DNA of 64,000 bases, taken from positions 310,001 through 374,000 of the forward strand of contig NBBA01000008.1 of NCBI GenBank assembly GCA_002794785.1, read 5' to 3'. This document shows, one piece after another, positions 1-9,800 of this stretch. The position numbers were made by a program, and so were the translations under genes. The DNA comes from Coniferiporia sulphurascens. Its lineage: Eukaryota > Basidiomycota > Agaricomycetes > Hymenochaetales > Hymenochaetaceae. The notes beneath the pieces were generated by a model. The model saw nothing but the letters and a program-made list of their open reading frames with translations, was not told the DNA's origin and did no database searches. Position 1 is the stretch's first letter. The number at the start of each line of letters is the position of its first letter.

Positions 1-234
1 CCCGTCAGCGGCTGAACCAATGTGGGCGATTCGGGCCTTGAGACGCGTCTGCCCGCTCTTCCAGGCATCGGAGTGTCCTGCAATGCGCGCGGGACACGCA
101 GCATCCACACAGAACCGTACCAGCGTCTCGAGCTTCTCGCGCGAGAACACGTCGAAGGACAGCAGAAGGTCGCTCAGGACCGAGGGAAGGGAGGTGGAAA
201 CCGCGTCGACATAAGGCGTTTTCTGGTCCGACAT
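1..234 (-). CDS. 5' end of an unknown protein gene, cut by the window edge
   Basis: An ATG at 234 (minus strand) opens a frame of 78 codons that runs without a stop to the left edge, so this is the N-terminal part of a gene that continues outside the window. The peptide begins MSDQKTPYVDAVSTSLPSVL and contains a Leu-rich stretch, then a Cys/Ala segment and a basic helix near the cut. There is no signal peptide and no membrane segment. Codon use is GC-rich like the neighbouring real genes, and no stop appears in 234 bases. I do not recognise the family. The gene diverges from the U2 snRNA gene starting at 601, so the 366 bases between them hold both promoters. A first intron could end the exon before or beyond the edge. 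Confidence 0.6.
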   Translation of the reverse strand, partial: MSDQKTPYVDAVSTSLPSVLSDLLLSFDVFSREKLETLVRFCVDAACPARIAGHSDAWKSGQTRLKARIAHIGSAADG

Positions 235-572
235 ATTGGTTGAGGTTGCTGTTCTCAGCCACTGGAAGTCGGAAGGGTTCACGCAGCAGCGAGATCAGCC
301 AACGGTCACTGTAGACTAGTATTATTATGCATTCACATCACCCCGTGGCTCGCCCTTTCGAGATGCGGGTAAGAGTAGACGAACTCAACGTGCAGGGTAT
401 AAAATCACACTAGAAATACCACAATAAGCATGGAATAGGGCGAACGGAAGTTGACGTTCCCTGTTGGTCGTTGGATTTGAATGAGCCAACACGAATCCGG
501 CAAGTAGAGCTGGGTATGCTATCCCACGACCACGTGCTTCTCACCTGGTCCGTGCGCAACATGCTTTCCCCG

Positions 573-579
573 TATATAA
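573..579 (+). promoter_or_regulatory. TATA box of the U2 snRNA gene
   Basis: TATATAA lies 28 bases before the predicted U2 5' end at 601. This is the usual spacing for an RNA polymerase II start. No protein-coding start lies downstream that would explain it better. Confidence 0.7.
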
Positions 580-600
580 GGACGACTCCCACCATCGTGA

Positions 601-790
601 ATCCTTACCACTCTGGCCTTTTGGCTTAGATCAAGTGTAGTATCTGTTCTTAATAGTTTAACCACTATTATGAGGGCACCGCCCTCATCATTGGTTATCT
701 AATTTTTGCCGCCCTTGACCTGCCGAGCTCTGCTTGCAACCCGGTGGGTGCGATGACCTTGCTACTGCACTGTCGGCTTGTGTCGTCGGG
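601..790 (+). ncRNA. U2 spliceosomal snRNA
   Basis: The 5' domain matches the universal U2 core: GGCCTTTTGGC at about 615, then TAGATCAAGTGTAGTATCTG, including the branch-point recognition sequence GTAGTA at 637-642. Stem IIa is seen as TAATAGT (651-657) pairing with ACTATTA (664-670). Stem IIb is TGAGGGC (671-677) pairing with GCCCTCA (681-687). An Sm site AATTTTTG follows at 701-708. A terminal stem forms between CGATGAC (751-757) and GTCGTCG (782-788) around a TACTGCACTG loop, as expected for stem-loop IV that binds U2B''/U2A'. Total length is about 190 nt, similar to human and fission yeast U2. The RNA pairs with intron branch points in the spliceosome. The 5' end is placed from the TATA spacing; the 3' end is approximate. 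Confidence 0.95.
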
Positions 791-1961
791 GGATCTCTCT
801 ACTCCTTTTCGCTGTTCCGCCTGCTTTTCCGCTTTTTTCAGTGGAGGATGGCTTGCAGCGAATGGATTGTGGTTCTTGTTACCTTTGACTTTGGGGGATT
901 AGGGGTGTAGTTCTCGTTTGGCGGGAGTAGTTAACTTGAGTTGTACTTGCCCTTATGTCTTACTCCCAGTTACGTGTTTTATTTTGTATTTTCGTGTGCG
1001 AGCTAGTTCGTTCAGATAATGACAAGGGCAGGATTTTGATCGAGTTTTGGTAAGCTGTCTGAGCTAAGTGGCGATGTATTATCTGGTGTCTTTTCTTCCG
1101 AATTTTATTGTCTTTGGCTCGGTCACTGGATATAATCCGGATGCACGCTAAAGAAAGTTATGAGACCTTGCATCATAAGCCAAATCAATACGATGGTAAG
1201 GGCTTGGATATTCATGTTCCAGGCTAATGGATGACGCTCCTGAAAGAAGGCTTGGAAAACTCCCTGAGAGATAGCTTTGGGGCATCTACTGCGCGGTATC
1301 AGATAAAATTTCCAGGGTGATGAAGACAAGCCGCGATAACTCTGACAATATTAATTAGCGATACATGGCTTTCGTAATGTACTACTACTGTAGGTCGTCG
1401 TGACGAGCCCTGTTCTCATTACATCACCCTGTACCTTCGGAGCACACTCGTCTATAGCCATAATGCTTTACGCAAAGGACTGCTCGCAAAAGTATGAGGT
1501 TGAAGCTTTTGGGGACTTTCCTTTTTTTATATATACCCGGGGTCGTCCTCTGAGACAGAACGACTACTCGGCTACACATCGTCGAATTAGCAGCTCTTTC
1601 CGCTCTTCGTCCATCGCAACGCCGTAAGTCCCCCGATTCCCTTTTTTTGTGTTCACTTTGCTCTCTGCTTCACAAACGATCCAGGTATATCGGATGCATG
1701 CAATTTACGAGTACATTAACTTCAAGGCGTGGCATCAACGCGTTTCAAGTTTATTGCAAAGAATAGAGTCGGGTCATATGCTTGCGGCGTGCTAGCGGCA
1801 AGTAAGTTTCTCATACAGTGCATGATATTCACGTCGTTCACGCTTGATTTCCATACCACACGTCTACTAGGGAACGGATCAGATCCACCGTCCGCCAAGG
1901 GGTACTCCGAGTCGACGAGTGTTGCGTTCATACACAGATCCGACCGTCCGCAGTATTTCAT
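791..1961. other. Intergenic region without a supported gene
   Basis: The stretch holds only short open frames with no recognisable family or consistent splice structure. It contains T-rich tracts and a TTTTTTTATATATA motif near 1520. A possible GTAAGT...CAG intron at 1622-1684 joins two frames that soon stop, so I do not call a gene. Confidence 0.5.
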
Positions 1962-2218
1962 ATTGAACTAAATATAATCTCAGCGCTCGGTGTAAGAAAA
2001 CAAAGTACCTAACTATAATCTAGGTAATAGATAAGTAAAAGAGGTAAAAAGGATGTAGCATTGTGCTACTCACCTCAGCGCTCGGTGTATCGAGCGTGAG
2101 GTGGGTATATGCGCGGGAATGAGAATAAACGCGCATATCGGAGCGTGAAAGTTACTACCAAAGAGAGACATTAAATAAGCCCGGGTTGAACCGGAGCTTG
2201 CCGTATTCCAACATTTCA
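1962..2218 (+). repeat. Duplicated hairpin module, copy 1 (upstream of a secreted-protein gene)
   Basis: This segment is repeated at 3484-4403. Shared blocks in the same order are TTGAACTAA.TATAATCTC, a tract around AGTAATAGATAA, a hairpin, GGGTATATGCGCG and GCCCGGGTT. The hairpin at 2071-2103 is a near-perfect stem: CACCTCA-g-CGCTCG, loop GTGTAT, CGAGCG-TGAGGTG. A truncated version of the same hairpin sits at about 1983-1995. The module ends some 275 bp before the ATG at 2493, so it may be promoter DNA duplicated together with the gene. At TA 2156-2157 this copy is the uninterrupted counterpart of the site where copy 2 carries a MITE. Confidence 0.8.
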
Positions 2219-2492
2219 AAGAACAAAATACAGCCGCTAGTGCTCGTTATCGCAACTTGGTTGCCATCCTCTCTGCGGGCGAATTGCGTTTTTAGCAAAC
2301 GCCCCCGTCGAACGTGTCGTGTCGTTAATTTTCTTCTGCTCGCTTAACGCAATCTCTCTTCCCACTGTCCGAGAGAAAGATCCTCGAGAGTGGCGTCCCG
2401 AATTTTGTATTAAGGCGACCCAAACGTTTGACACCCCTCAGCAACCAGCAACCACTCTCTTTAGCCCATCTCTCGCTTACATATCGATCACA

Positions 2493-3340
2493 ATGCTGTC
2501 CTTTCATATAATGTCACTACTCGTTTTCCCCTTAACCATGGGCGTGTTTGCGCGCTCTAATCCCGTAGAAAAGCGCGGTGACACGGTCACCAAGGTCATG
2601 TTCACAGCGCTCGAGACATCCGCCGATTCCGCGAAACCACAGAAAAGTGAGCATACGCCCAAATATTTTAATTTAATATGCGATAGCAACTTGGCTTATC
2701 TGCGTCTTCCAATCCAGATTCTGTATCTCCGGGCGGGAACGCAACCGAAGCTAAGGCGAGGTCCCTCCTCAATGATCCTGGACCGATAAACAATGCCGAG
2801 CAGACATTGGCCAATGCCGCCACGACCGTGACAACTATCTCCATGGGGGTGGCGCTCCAAAATTATGCAAAGTCGTTTAATAATTTTATCAAGGAGATGG
2901 ATGGTCACTTCAGGGATGTGGCATGGGAATTCAATGCACTTGCTGAATCATTGGGGTCGTTGACTAGCGCCATCGGCGAAACTACTGAGTCTATTGGGGA
3001 GCTGGATGATGAAGATGGAAAATTCGACACTGGCAGCCAGGTTGATGGAGGCACATTTCTTCAAATTCGCGACAACATAACTCCTCTTACTGTACCTCCT
3101 TCGCTTGGGGTTCGCCCATTCTATTCATTTTATGCGAGAATGAGTGCGACTCACGTCCAAGCGCAGGAACTCGAAGGCTTACTACTATCGTTACTATCGG
3201 GACCCCGGGTCCGGGACGGCAAACAGGACGATAGAAACACAGTCCCTCAACTTGAAACTGGAAATGGCGACAACACCGGTCCACTACCGAAGTCTTCCCT
3301 GCATTATAAGGGCTTGTCTACTCCGTTATATTACTTTTAA
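2493..3340 (+). CDS. Small secreted protein with a Kex2 site, HsbA-like helical family
   Basis: The model is join(2493..2646,2718..3340), about 258 residues. The N-terminus has a hydrophobic signal sequence (MLSFHIMSLLVFPLTMGVFA) followed by a propeptide ending in VEKR, a Kex2-type cleavage site. Downstream is a helical region rich in Ala, Thr, Asn and Ser, about residues 50-130. The phase-1 intron after codon 51 sits at the position also used in the gene at 9801 and in the decayed copy at 5938, so the three are paralogues. The C-terminal third is less convincing: it has low-complexity codons and no counterpart in the paralogue, so the true stop or a further intron could differ. The general plan resembles fungal hydrophobic-surface-binding proteins. 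That is inference; no catalytic motif is seen. Confidence 0.6.
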
Positions 3341-3483
3341 GGATGAACGCGACTTATGTCCAAACGCAGTCATTAAATGGCGTGACTAAAGCGGCTGGAA
3401 AGAACATTAATTGATAGAATGTCGCAAAGCGGATTAAACGTGATGCAGGATGGCTTCGAAGGTGTCATCCTAATTATACTATC

Positions 3484-4403
3484 TATTGAACTAAGTATAA
3501 TCTCAGCGCTCGGATGTATCGAGCGTGAGTACAGTGAAGTAAATACCTAATTATAATCTAAGTAATAGATAAATAAAAGTGAAATAAAGTAAAACGTTGG
3601 CCCACTCACCTCAGCGCTCGGTGTATCGAGCGTGGGGTGGGTATATGCGCGTGAACGAGAATAAAAAATATCGGAGTGTGAAACTAACTACAGTACAGTC
3701 AATCACCGGTCATTGGGACACCAGAGCTAAACAAGCAAATTCTCGCAGTTCTGGTTATCACTGTACAAAATTTGGGAGGAAAATGAGCACGTTTGAGAGA
3801 GATGTTGCTGAAAAGCAAAACCTGGTGAAATTGAGTTTGCACCACTCAATGGGACATGCTGTATTCACAAGGTTTCAAATTTAGTGATTTCCAAACGGAA
3901 GGAGAGGCTAAGCGAAGACAAATTCACATGTCCTAAACAAGAACATGATCTTCAGTGGCGACAGGGAAACCGCACCTCATCTTTCATTTTGGCCTTTTCT
4001 CCACCTTTTCCTCTTCGATTCCAATGATTATTTTTTGACATGTCACCGCTTTGGGCTGTGATGAAATCCAGTAGAGTTAAGCTGCCCATGTATAGTGTTT
4101 TGCATTTTATGTTCTGCTAACCATTTTTGGTAAATCCTCATTTTAGGGATTTTATAGGTGATTTTGCTTTTTCTTGCTCATTACTCATTTAAATAGATTG
4201 CTTTACTCTATTCAAGGTCGGAGGTATATGCTTGGTTGCAAAACACAAAAATAATGAGGAAAATTGAGTGGATATAGCACTCTCTAGCCCAGTGTCCCAT
4301 TGACCGGTGCAGTCCCATCGACCGGTGATTAACTGTACCAAAATAAGAAGAGAAAATATTACTCAGCCCGGGTTAGGTCATAGCTTGCCATAATTCGACA
4401 CTG
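3484..4403 (+). repeat. Duplicated hairpin module, copy 2, interrupted by a MITE
   Basis: This is the second copy of the 1962-2218 module. It carries two complete hairpins. One, at about 3502-3529, is TCA-g-CGCTCG, GATGTAT loop, CGAGCG-TGA. The other, at 3607-3639, is CACCTCA-g-CGCTCG, GTGTAT, CGAGCG-TGGGGTG. Alignment with copy 1 holds to TA at 3689-3690, breaks for the inserted element, and resumes at CCAAAATAAG (4338) through GCCCGGGTT (about 4370). The start-to-start distance of 1522 bp suggests a tandem duplication of promoter plus secreted-protein gene, whose second gene body is now degraded. Confidence 0.75.
3696..4335. mobile_element. MITE of 640 bp, Tc1/mariner (pogo/Fot1-like) type
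   Basis: The left end CAGTCAATCACCGGTC is matched inverted by the right end (reverse complement CAGTTAATCACCGGTC). The element is flanked by TA at 3694-3695 and 4336-4337, the TA target duplication of Tc1/mariner transposons. The right end carries a second subterminal ACCGGT copy about 20 bp inward (GTCCCATTGACCGGTG). It encodes no transposase, so it would be non-autonomous. The homologous undisrupted module at about 2150-2170 supplies the empty site. The left flank reads TACAGTA, like TA-CAG-TA excision footprints, so an earlier excision and re-insertion is possible. Confidence 0.85.
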
Positions 4404-4407
4404 TCTA

Positions 4408-4620
4408 CTATTATCGTGTGCCCTCTCTTACAAAGTCTCTAGCTCTCAAGCCGAAAACGCTTTAAGATTTAACCGAAAAAAAGAAACAGCCATTAAAGTT
4501 CGCACACCACACAGCAGCTTGCATGAAATTTTTCGATGCCGTTACTATAGCGTGGAAGTCAGAAATCCGAAATTTTCTTTTGTCTGAGGACGTGACTTTG
4601 TAAGAGAGGGCGTACAATAG
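4408..4620. mobile_element. Second MITE, 213 bp, TA target site
   Basis: The ends form a long imperfect inverted repeat of about 30 bp. CTATTATCGTGTGCCCTCTC followed by TTACAAAGTC at the left is mirrored by GACTTTGTAAGAGAGGGCGT then ACAATAG at the right. TA flanks the element at 4406-4407 and 4621-4622. No reading frame of note lies inside. The ends differ from the 640-bp element, so this is a separate family. It also lies within the former promoter copy 2. Confidence 0.8.
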
Positions 4621-4622
4621 TA

Positions 4623-5937
4623 CAGAGGACAAAGCGCGTGGTGTGGTATGCTCAAAGGATACAACGCCAAATAAAGCGTTCACTTCTGATTTCGCTTGAA
4701 CTTTGTTTCATCAATGGATGTTCGATTTCTGATTCAGATTCCTGAAGAACGAAGGCAACTATATTTTTGCGGGTAAATAGGAGATTTTTTTTGGGAGGGG
4801 CTGGCCAGTCCATTGCCTTATTTCCGGGTGATTCATCAATCAATCTTTGTATATTCCCTGAGCATCAGTAACAAAAGATACGGAAGGGAGTTGGCACACG
4901 CATTATTATCCCCGGACGAAGACTTTGGGCGTTCCAAATCACTTGATTAAATCTTCGCCCTCTGAATTAAGTTTTTCGAGTCATGTATTGGAGGGCAAAG
5001 CTTCGGTCTTCATCAATTCCCCTTCAGGTTCGTCTTTCTGTGTTCTATCTACCTTCCATTTTTCCTAAGGAACGATTCAGGAGCACATGAGGTTTGGGAA
5101 GATGTCAGCCGAAGTCCGAGGCGCCGCACCTATCTTCGAAAAGAATAGAAACATCGGTCAGTCAACAGAACGATGCGCGTGCCTTGGAGTCAAACGCGTC
5201 TCCCCCCAGCCCGACTTGAAAAAGGGATTATTGCATCATCTCATATTCACGAATACGCAATTGGTGCAGCTGAGGTTATCTCTGGTCGGATGACGTGCGG
5301 GTCTCCGACGATTTTTTATACTTCCTCCGGAGTCGTCTATTGAGTCGAAACGTCGACCAGTCGTGCGGCGTCCAATCAGCAGTCCTCTTCTTCTGGAGTG
5401 GCTTTATCCATTCTTTTTCGGGTCTTCACACTCACTGGTCTACGTCTTCACGAGCCATGCTGTGTAGACTCCTAGGGCGTCACCATCGCCCCCCTTCAGC
5501 TACCACATTGTTACTACGGCTCCTTGACTAGTAGGATGACGTTGAAAATTCCACTTGTCTCACCTGCGTACCCTACAGTAGGCCACCCGGAGCCACCGCA
5601 TGCTGTAGGGTGCAAATGGAGTTCGTGTATCAACCTCTATCCGCCATCGGTTCACCGCGGCGTATCACACTAATGAACGGATCTGATGGCGATCCCACAA
5701 AGACTCAAAATTGCTTGTTTCCATTTCTTTCGCACTCTCTGTGGAGAATGCGGATCCTTGAACACCCATCGAATTTGGCATCGCAAATTTGGCGTGCCGT
5801 CGAATGTTTCCCTATTCGCCTAACGAGATCTCTACCAAAGTCCGAGGAAAGACTCCTGGAATTCTGTTATGGAGGTGACTCAATTTGACAGGTACTCCAG
5901 TAGCCTGCCTCTCTTCAAGTTCCCATATCCAACCACA
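4623..5937. other. Degenerate region after the MITEs, no supported gene
   Basis: This lies between the disrupted promoter copy and the decayed secreted-protein copy. Open frames near 5087-5531 and 5610-5888 have no signal peptide, domain or splice support. I see no further recognisable structure. Confidence 0.4.
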
Positions 5938-6280
5938 ATGCTATTATCTCGCACTCATGGCTACCCGGATTTTTCCTGAATACGGGCGCGCTCATCCCTG
6001 CTAGTTTCGTCCAGAAGCGCAGCTACACGGACTCGGACACGAGGATGTTCACGGAGCTCAATGTGATCGCCTCTACTATCCCGCAGACAAGTAAGCATAT
6101 ATCCCTATTTCTGCTCTTGCGAAAAAAATATGATGTCGCCCAACCTGGCTAACTCTGCGGCTGTCAATCCAGGAGACGCGGGCGTTATGTCCACATGTAT
6201 ACTGTGTCATACTTTACATATAGAATAAATATGAATTGTCCGTCTGAACGTAATTTACCAACACCTTAGGTATCAGTGGC
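5938..6280 (+). pseudogene. Decayed paralogue of the Kex2-site small secreted proteins
   Basis: An ATG at 5938 is followed by a stop 13 codons later. A shifted frame then reads ...FVQKRSYTDSDTRMFTEL... and IPQT, ending in a GTAAGC donor at about 6090. This matches the paralogous exon-1 ends: a KR site, then about 25 residues, then PQ+K/T/I and a phase-1 donor, as at 2646 and 9957. Later splice-acceptor-like sites (CAG at about 6172, TAG at about 6270) lead only into short broken frames. I conclude it is a frameshifted remnant of the tandemly duplicated gene whose promoter module lies at 3484-4403. Confidence 0.65.
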
Positions 6281-9200
6281 AATGGAAGCACGGTGGATAA
6301 TCACCACCGCGCTTCACCACCGCGCTTAGATCCATCGTCCGGCCTCGAACTCCATACCATCTCGATAGTTTGGACTGGTATACTTCGAGTATTTTGGCGA
6401 ATACACATGTCGAATATTAGTTCCCTCTCCCCCTGTCCCCGGCTTGTGTGTGCAACAATTGCCGGGATAACTGCTTCCCCAAAAATCACTTGGGCATTAC
6501 TACTTATTTTTTTCGTATAATTCCCATATCGCATATTACCGTGGGAACCAGGTAACATCGTGTATTCAAATTAGATCCTTCTTTAGCTGTGGCCGTCTTT
6601 TTTTGGACAATGAATATGAAACTCTCTGGGACTCATCATAGTTTAGTTTCGGTTATGTATCCAGTGAGCATTGATCGTCAGTCCTAGCAGACAGGAAGAA
6701 AAAAACGGACTCAAGCGGTAAAAGCAAGTTGTGGCCCCACTGACGATGGCGGACCCTCGCTCTGATAGACACGACAGAACCCCGACTAATCATAGTACAC
6801 AGTCACAAAAAGCTGCCGAAGCCGCATGGCCAGAACGTCTTGTGAAAGAGTATGCGAGCAAGAAGGCCGCCTGATTCACCGACTACAAGGCGCACCAAGT
6901 TTTTCCTTCGTGGCTCCCACGCTGCCACGCATCCGCGCCCCCCGAATAAATAGTTTTAGCACGAATAAAGTCGGACCTTGTCGAGTTGCTGCGCCAAGCC
7001 GACGATGCTGAGTCGAAGAAGGTCACTCAGCGGCCTGGAAGGCGCGGCCAAGATCCAGTCCCGGCCAGACTTTGGACCGTGCGCTCCCGCAGAATCGTTG
7101 GTCCAGGGACATGGGAGGGGATACGCAGCGCCGGGTGTTCTAAATATAGGTTCTCCGCTATCTGATTTATCTGACCTTGTTTCTCCAATTTTGTTCAAAG
7201 TTTGATTATGGGGGAAGAGGAGAGGCCTACTCTGAGCCTTCGGCCGTCGGTGATGCTTTCGTTTGATATCTCTTTTTCAGTTGCGGTTCCTTCCCAGTCT
7301 GAGGCAGCCCCTCTGCGAGCGGATTACAGCAAGCAATTCAGGAGCCTTCCCGCGTTATGCTGTGCGGGTGCTGTGTATTGTCCAGGAACTTCCGCAGAAT
7401 CCGCGGGGTTTATGAAAAAAAAAAAAAAACTGTTGTGACCACCTTTGGTCATTGGGTTTTATGACGCAAGCTCCTGTGGATTTCCAGGCAAGGGTCCACA
7501 TTACAAGGGTAATAGTTACTTATATGGACGTACTGTGTTTATTTCTGCTTGAAATTCGCCACTATGACAATCCTTTGTGCAAGCGTGGGGACTCCGTGAC
7601 CGTAAGGTAGGGAGATGGCGTGGTGCGAAGGACCTCGCAATTCCAAATGGGTCAAACATGATGGGACCAAAAAGAAACCTCCGTCACTTCAAAAAAGGGG
7701 TGGCCCCTGAGAGAAGTGTTGGCCTCTGGTAAGTTTCACATTGACTTATGATAAGTTCCATTAGACACCCCTTTTTTCGACTTTCGCTCAGTCGAGGATC
7801 TGCGGTAGTCTTAATCGCGGTTTTACAACAAGTAAACATCTAAACAAACTCACAGTGGGCACGACCGTGGCTCGAAAGGCAATGTAGAGATGCTGAGACG
7901 GGTCGAAGAATGGATGCGGGCTCTGCAAGGATTTGACCACTCTTTCCAGCGCGCAAATAGCTACCTACAATGGGGCTAGCACAAGCGTCTAAACCTTCCT
8001 TCAGAGAGTTTATCAAGCCCCTTTACATCCGCTGAGACTCCGAGAGAGTTCGTAAGAGTTGAGCAGCTGAAAAATGTGGATCAATATGGCGCCATATTAT
8101 TTACGTCTTCCCCTTAATGCTTCAGTCAAACTTGACTTCGCCTTCCTGATGGTACGGTCACTTCCAGTGCAAGGGATATAGGCAGATCATGGAGGCATAG
8201 CGGACTTTATGCGTAACTTGGGCATATTTGTGACCGGGTTTTGTTGGCACGAGGACATTAGTTCCGGGTCGTCCAGTCATTGACACCAGCATACAGGCGT
8301 AGGTGGTAAAGATCAATCAGGCAATCAGGCCTCGGAGTTCGAGTCGGAGAATGAAAGCAGCAAACGGCATTACCGGGAAGTCCGGCAAAAACTCAAACTC
8401 CAGAATTTGATGTCGTCTATGGTTCTTCTCATCAACCATACTTGAACATTAGGATTTGTCTACAAGCTTGGTTCTCGCACGAGCAATTTTTAACTGCTTT
8501 AACTACGATGAATAAAGCCGTTAAGGCAGACCCGTCCAGAAAGTAAAAGCGACGGAAATTGCCGAGTGTCGATCAGGGCACACCGATGCACAAAACCTTG
8601 GCCTAAACACTCGCAATCGTGCATCATCCCGTCGTTCGTGTTTCTCCGTTTTTCTTTCAGCAGTTTCTAGGACCGAGCACTTGAGCTAATAACGCTACGA
8701 GGCCTCAATACAATCGGGAGAGGTCCGACCCGTTATTGTTCCCAGCGACAGCTTTTCAGATGCCGATACCAAGCTGAGGATGCTATCGCCACACGAGGCT
8801 TTCACGAGTTTTCCCGTGCCCAAGCGGCTTGAAGGAGTAACTTTGGGGCACTCATGGTCATCTTTGTATCAGATTGAAACCGTGGAGCCACAGATCGGAG
8901 CTTCGGCGACTTCATTACTTTCTGCAGCCACGAAGGTGTAGGCATTATTTCAAGTTAAGGTGAACACGGATTCTTCGCAGAGCTCACGATCATTTCCTCG
9001 CCAACCCTTCGTTCTCACCTCCATTTTGATAGAAGGGCGAAGTACTATCCCACACTGCAGTTAACGCACCCGTCCTGAAACTCCTGCTTGAAGCGGAAGT
9101 TTGATCGATAGTAAGCCCTTTCCACGTCTTTGGCCGGTTCCACACACCGTCCGAATCTGCCCGTTGCGTGCAAAGTAGTCCCATGGATAGAACCTTCTTT

Positions 9201-9721
9201 GCTTCTTTCTTTTCTTAGGCTTCTATGGTTTTACATTCGCCGATCTTCGAGCCTCACTATCCCCATCCGAAGGTACCGACGTCGATGCAAAACGTTTCGA
9301 GAATAAGGTTATATGAAGGGACCGGAACAGACTTCCGCGGTGTGTTTAAGCAATCTTTGTGCACCTCCGCTTGTTCCTTGCGCATTTCTCAAGCTAAGCC
9401 GAGGCTGTTGCGGCATAACACGGGCCGAAACGGTCTGTGGTGTAAAGAAGACAAATCAAGGTCCTGTAGTCTATACACTCCAGTATGCTGTGCGCCAACT
9501 GTGTGGAGGGGCGCAGCGGTGGGACCTCGAACGTCTGAGTTTTCATCATCTTCTGCTGAGTTTTCTCAGGCAGACCGACTTCCTTTGTGTGCGGAATACT
9601 CTGCCAATCGGCTCTCTCTCTCAACACCACGATTACGTTGACGCCTTTACTATTCACCTGACGCCATTTTTTCCGGTTCATGTTTGGCAAGGGGGACGGT
9701 GTTTGGTCACCTAAATTTTCC
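6281..9721. other. Long intergenic region, including a possible retrocopy with an A tract
   Basis: No gene is supported over about 3.4 kb. Within it, 6738-7428 looks odd. A plus-strand frame with coding-like codons (AAWPERLVKEYASKKA near 6820, then SDLVELLRQADDAESKK near 6970) is interrupted by stops. The stretch ends in 14 A residues at 7415-7428. A near-repeat flanks it: GTTGTGGCCCCAC before and GTTGTGACCACC after. This fits an old retroposed fragment with target duplication but is not proof. The rest shows only short scattered frames. Confidence 0.35.
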
Positions 9722-9728
9722 TATAAAA
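9722..9728 (+). promoter_or_regulatory. TATA box of the secreted-protein gene at 9801
   Basis: TATAAAA lies 73 bp before the ATG at 9801, on the coding strand. The position is consistent with a short 5' leader. Confidence 0.6.
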
Positions 9729-9800
9729 TGTTCCGGAATCTACTTGAAACTTCAGCAACTCATCCACAGTAGCCCACCACCCCACCTCACATCAAGTACC

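Noticed and set aside
1400..1740. Possible two-exon gene using GTAAGT at 1622 and CAG at 1684
   Set aside because: It would start at a GTG and the joined frame ends about 27 codons after the splice with no recognisable protein.
4910..5010. Imperfect inverted repeat around CGAAGACTTTGGGCG and GGGCAAAGCTTCGG
   Set aside because: Too many mismatches and no clear target duplication, so a third MITE cannot be supported.
8320..8360. GTTCGAGTC resembling a tRNA B box
   Set aside because: No A box, acceptor stem or cloverleaf can be formed around it.
9225..9714. Two overlapping plus-strand frames of about 135 codons
   Set aside because: They overlap each other and an antisense frame, lack any motif or signal peptide, and run into the promoter and TATA box of the gene at 9801.
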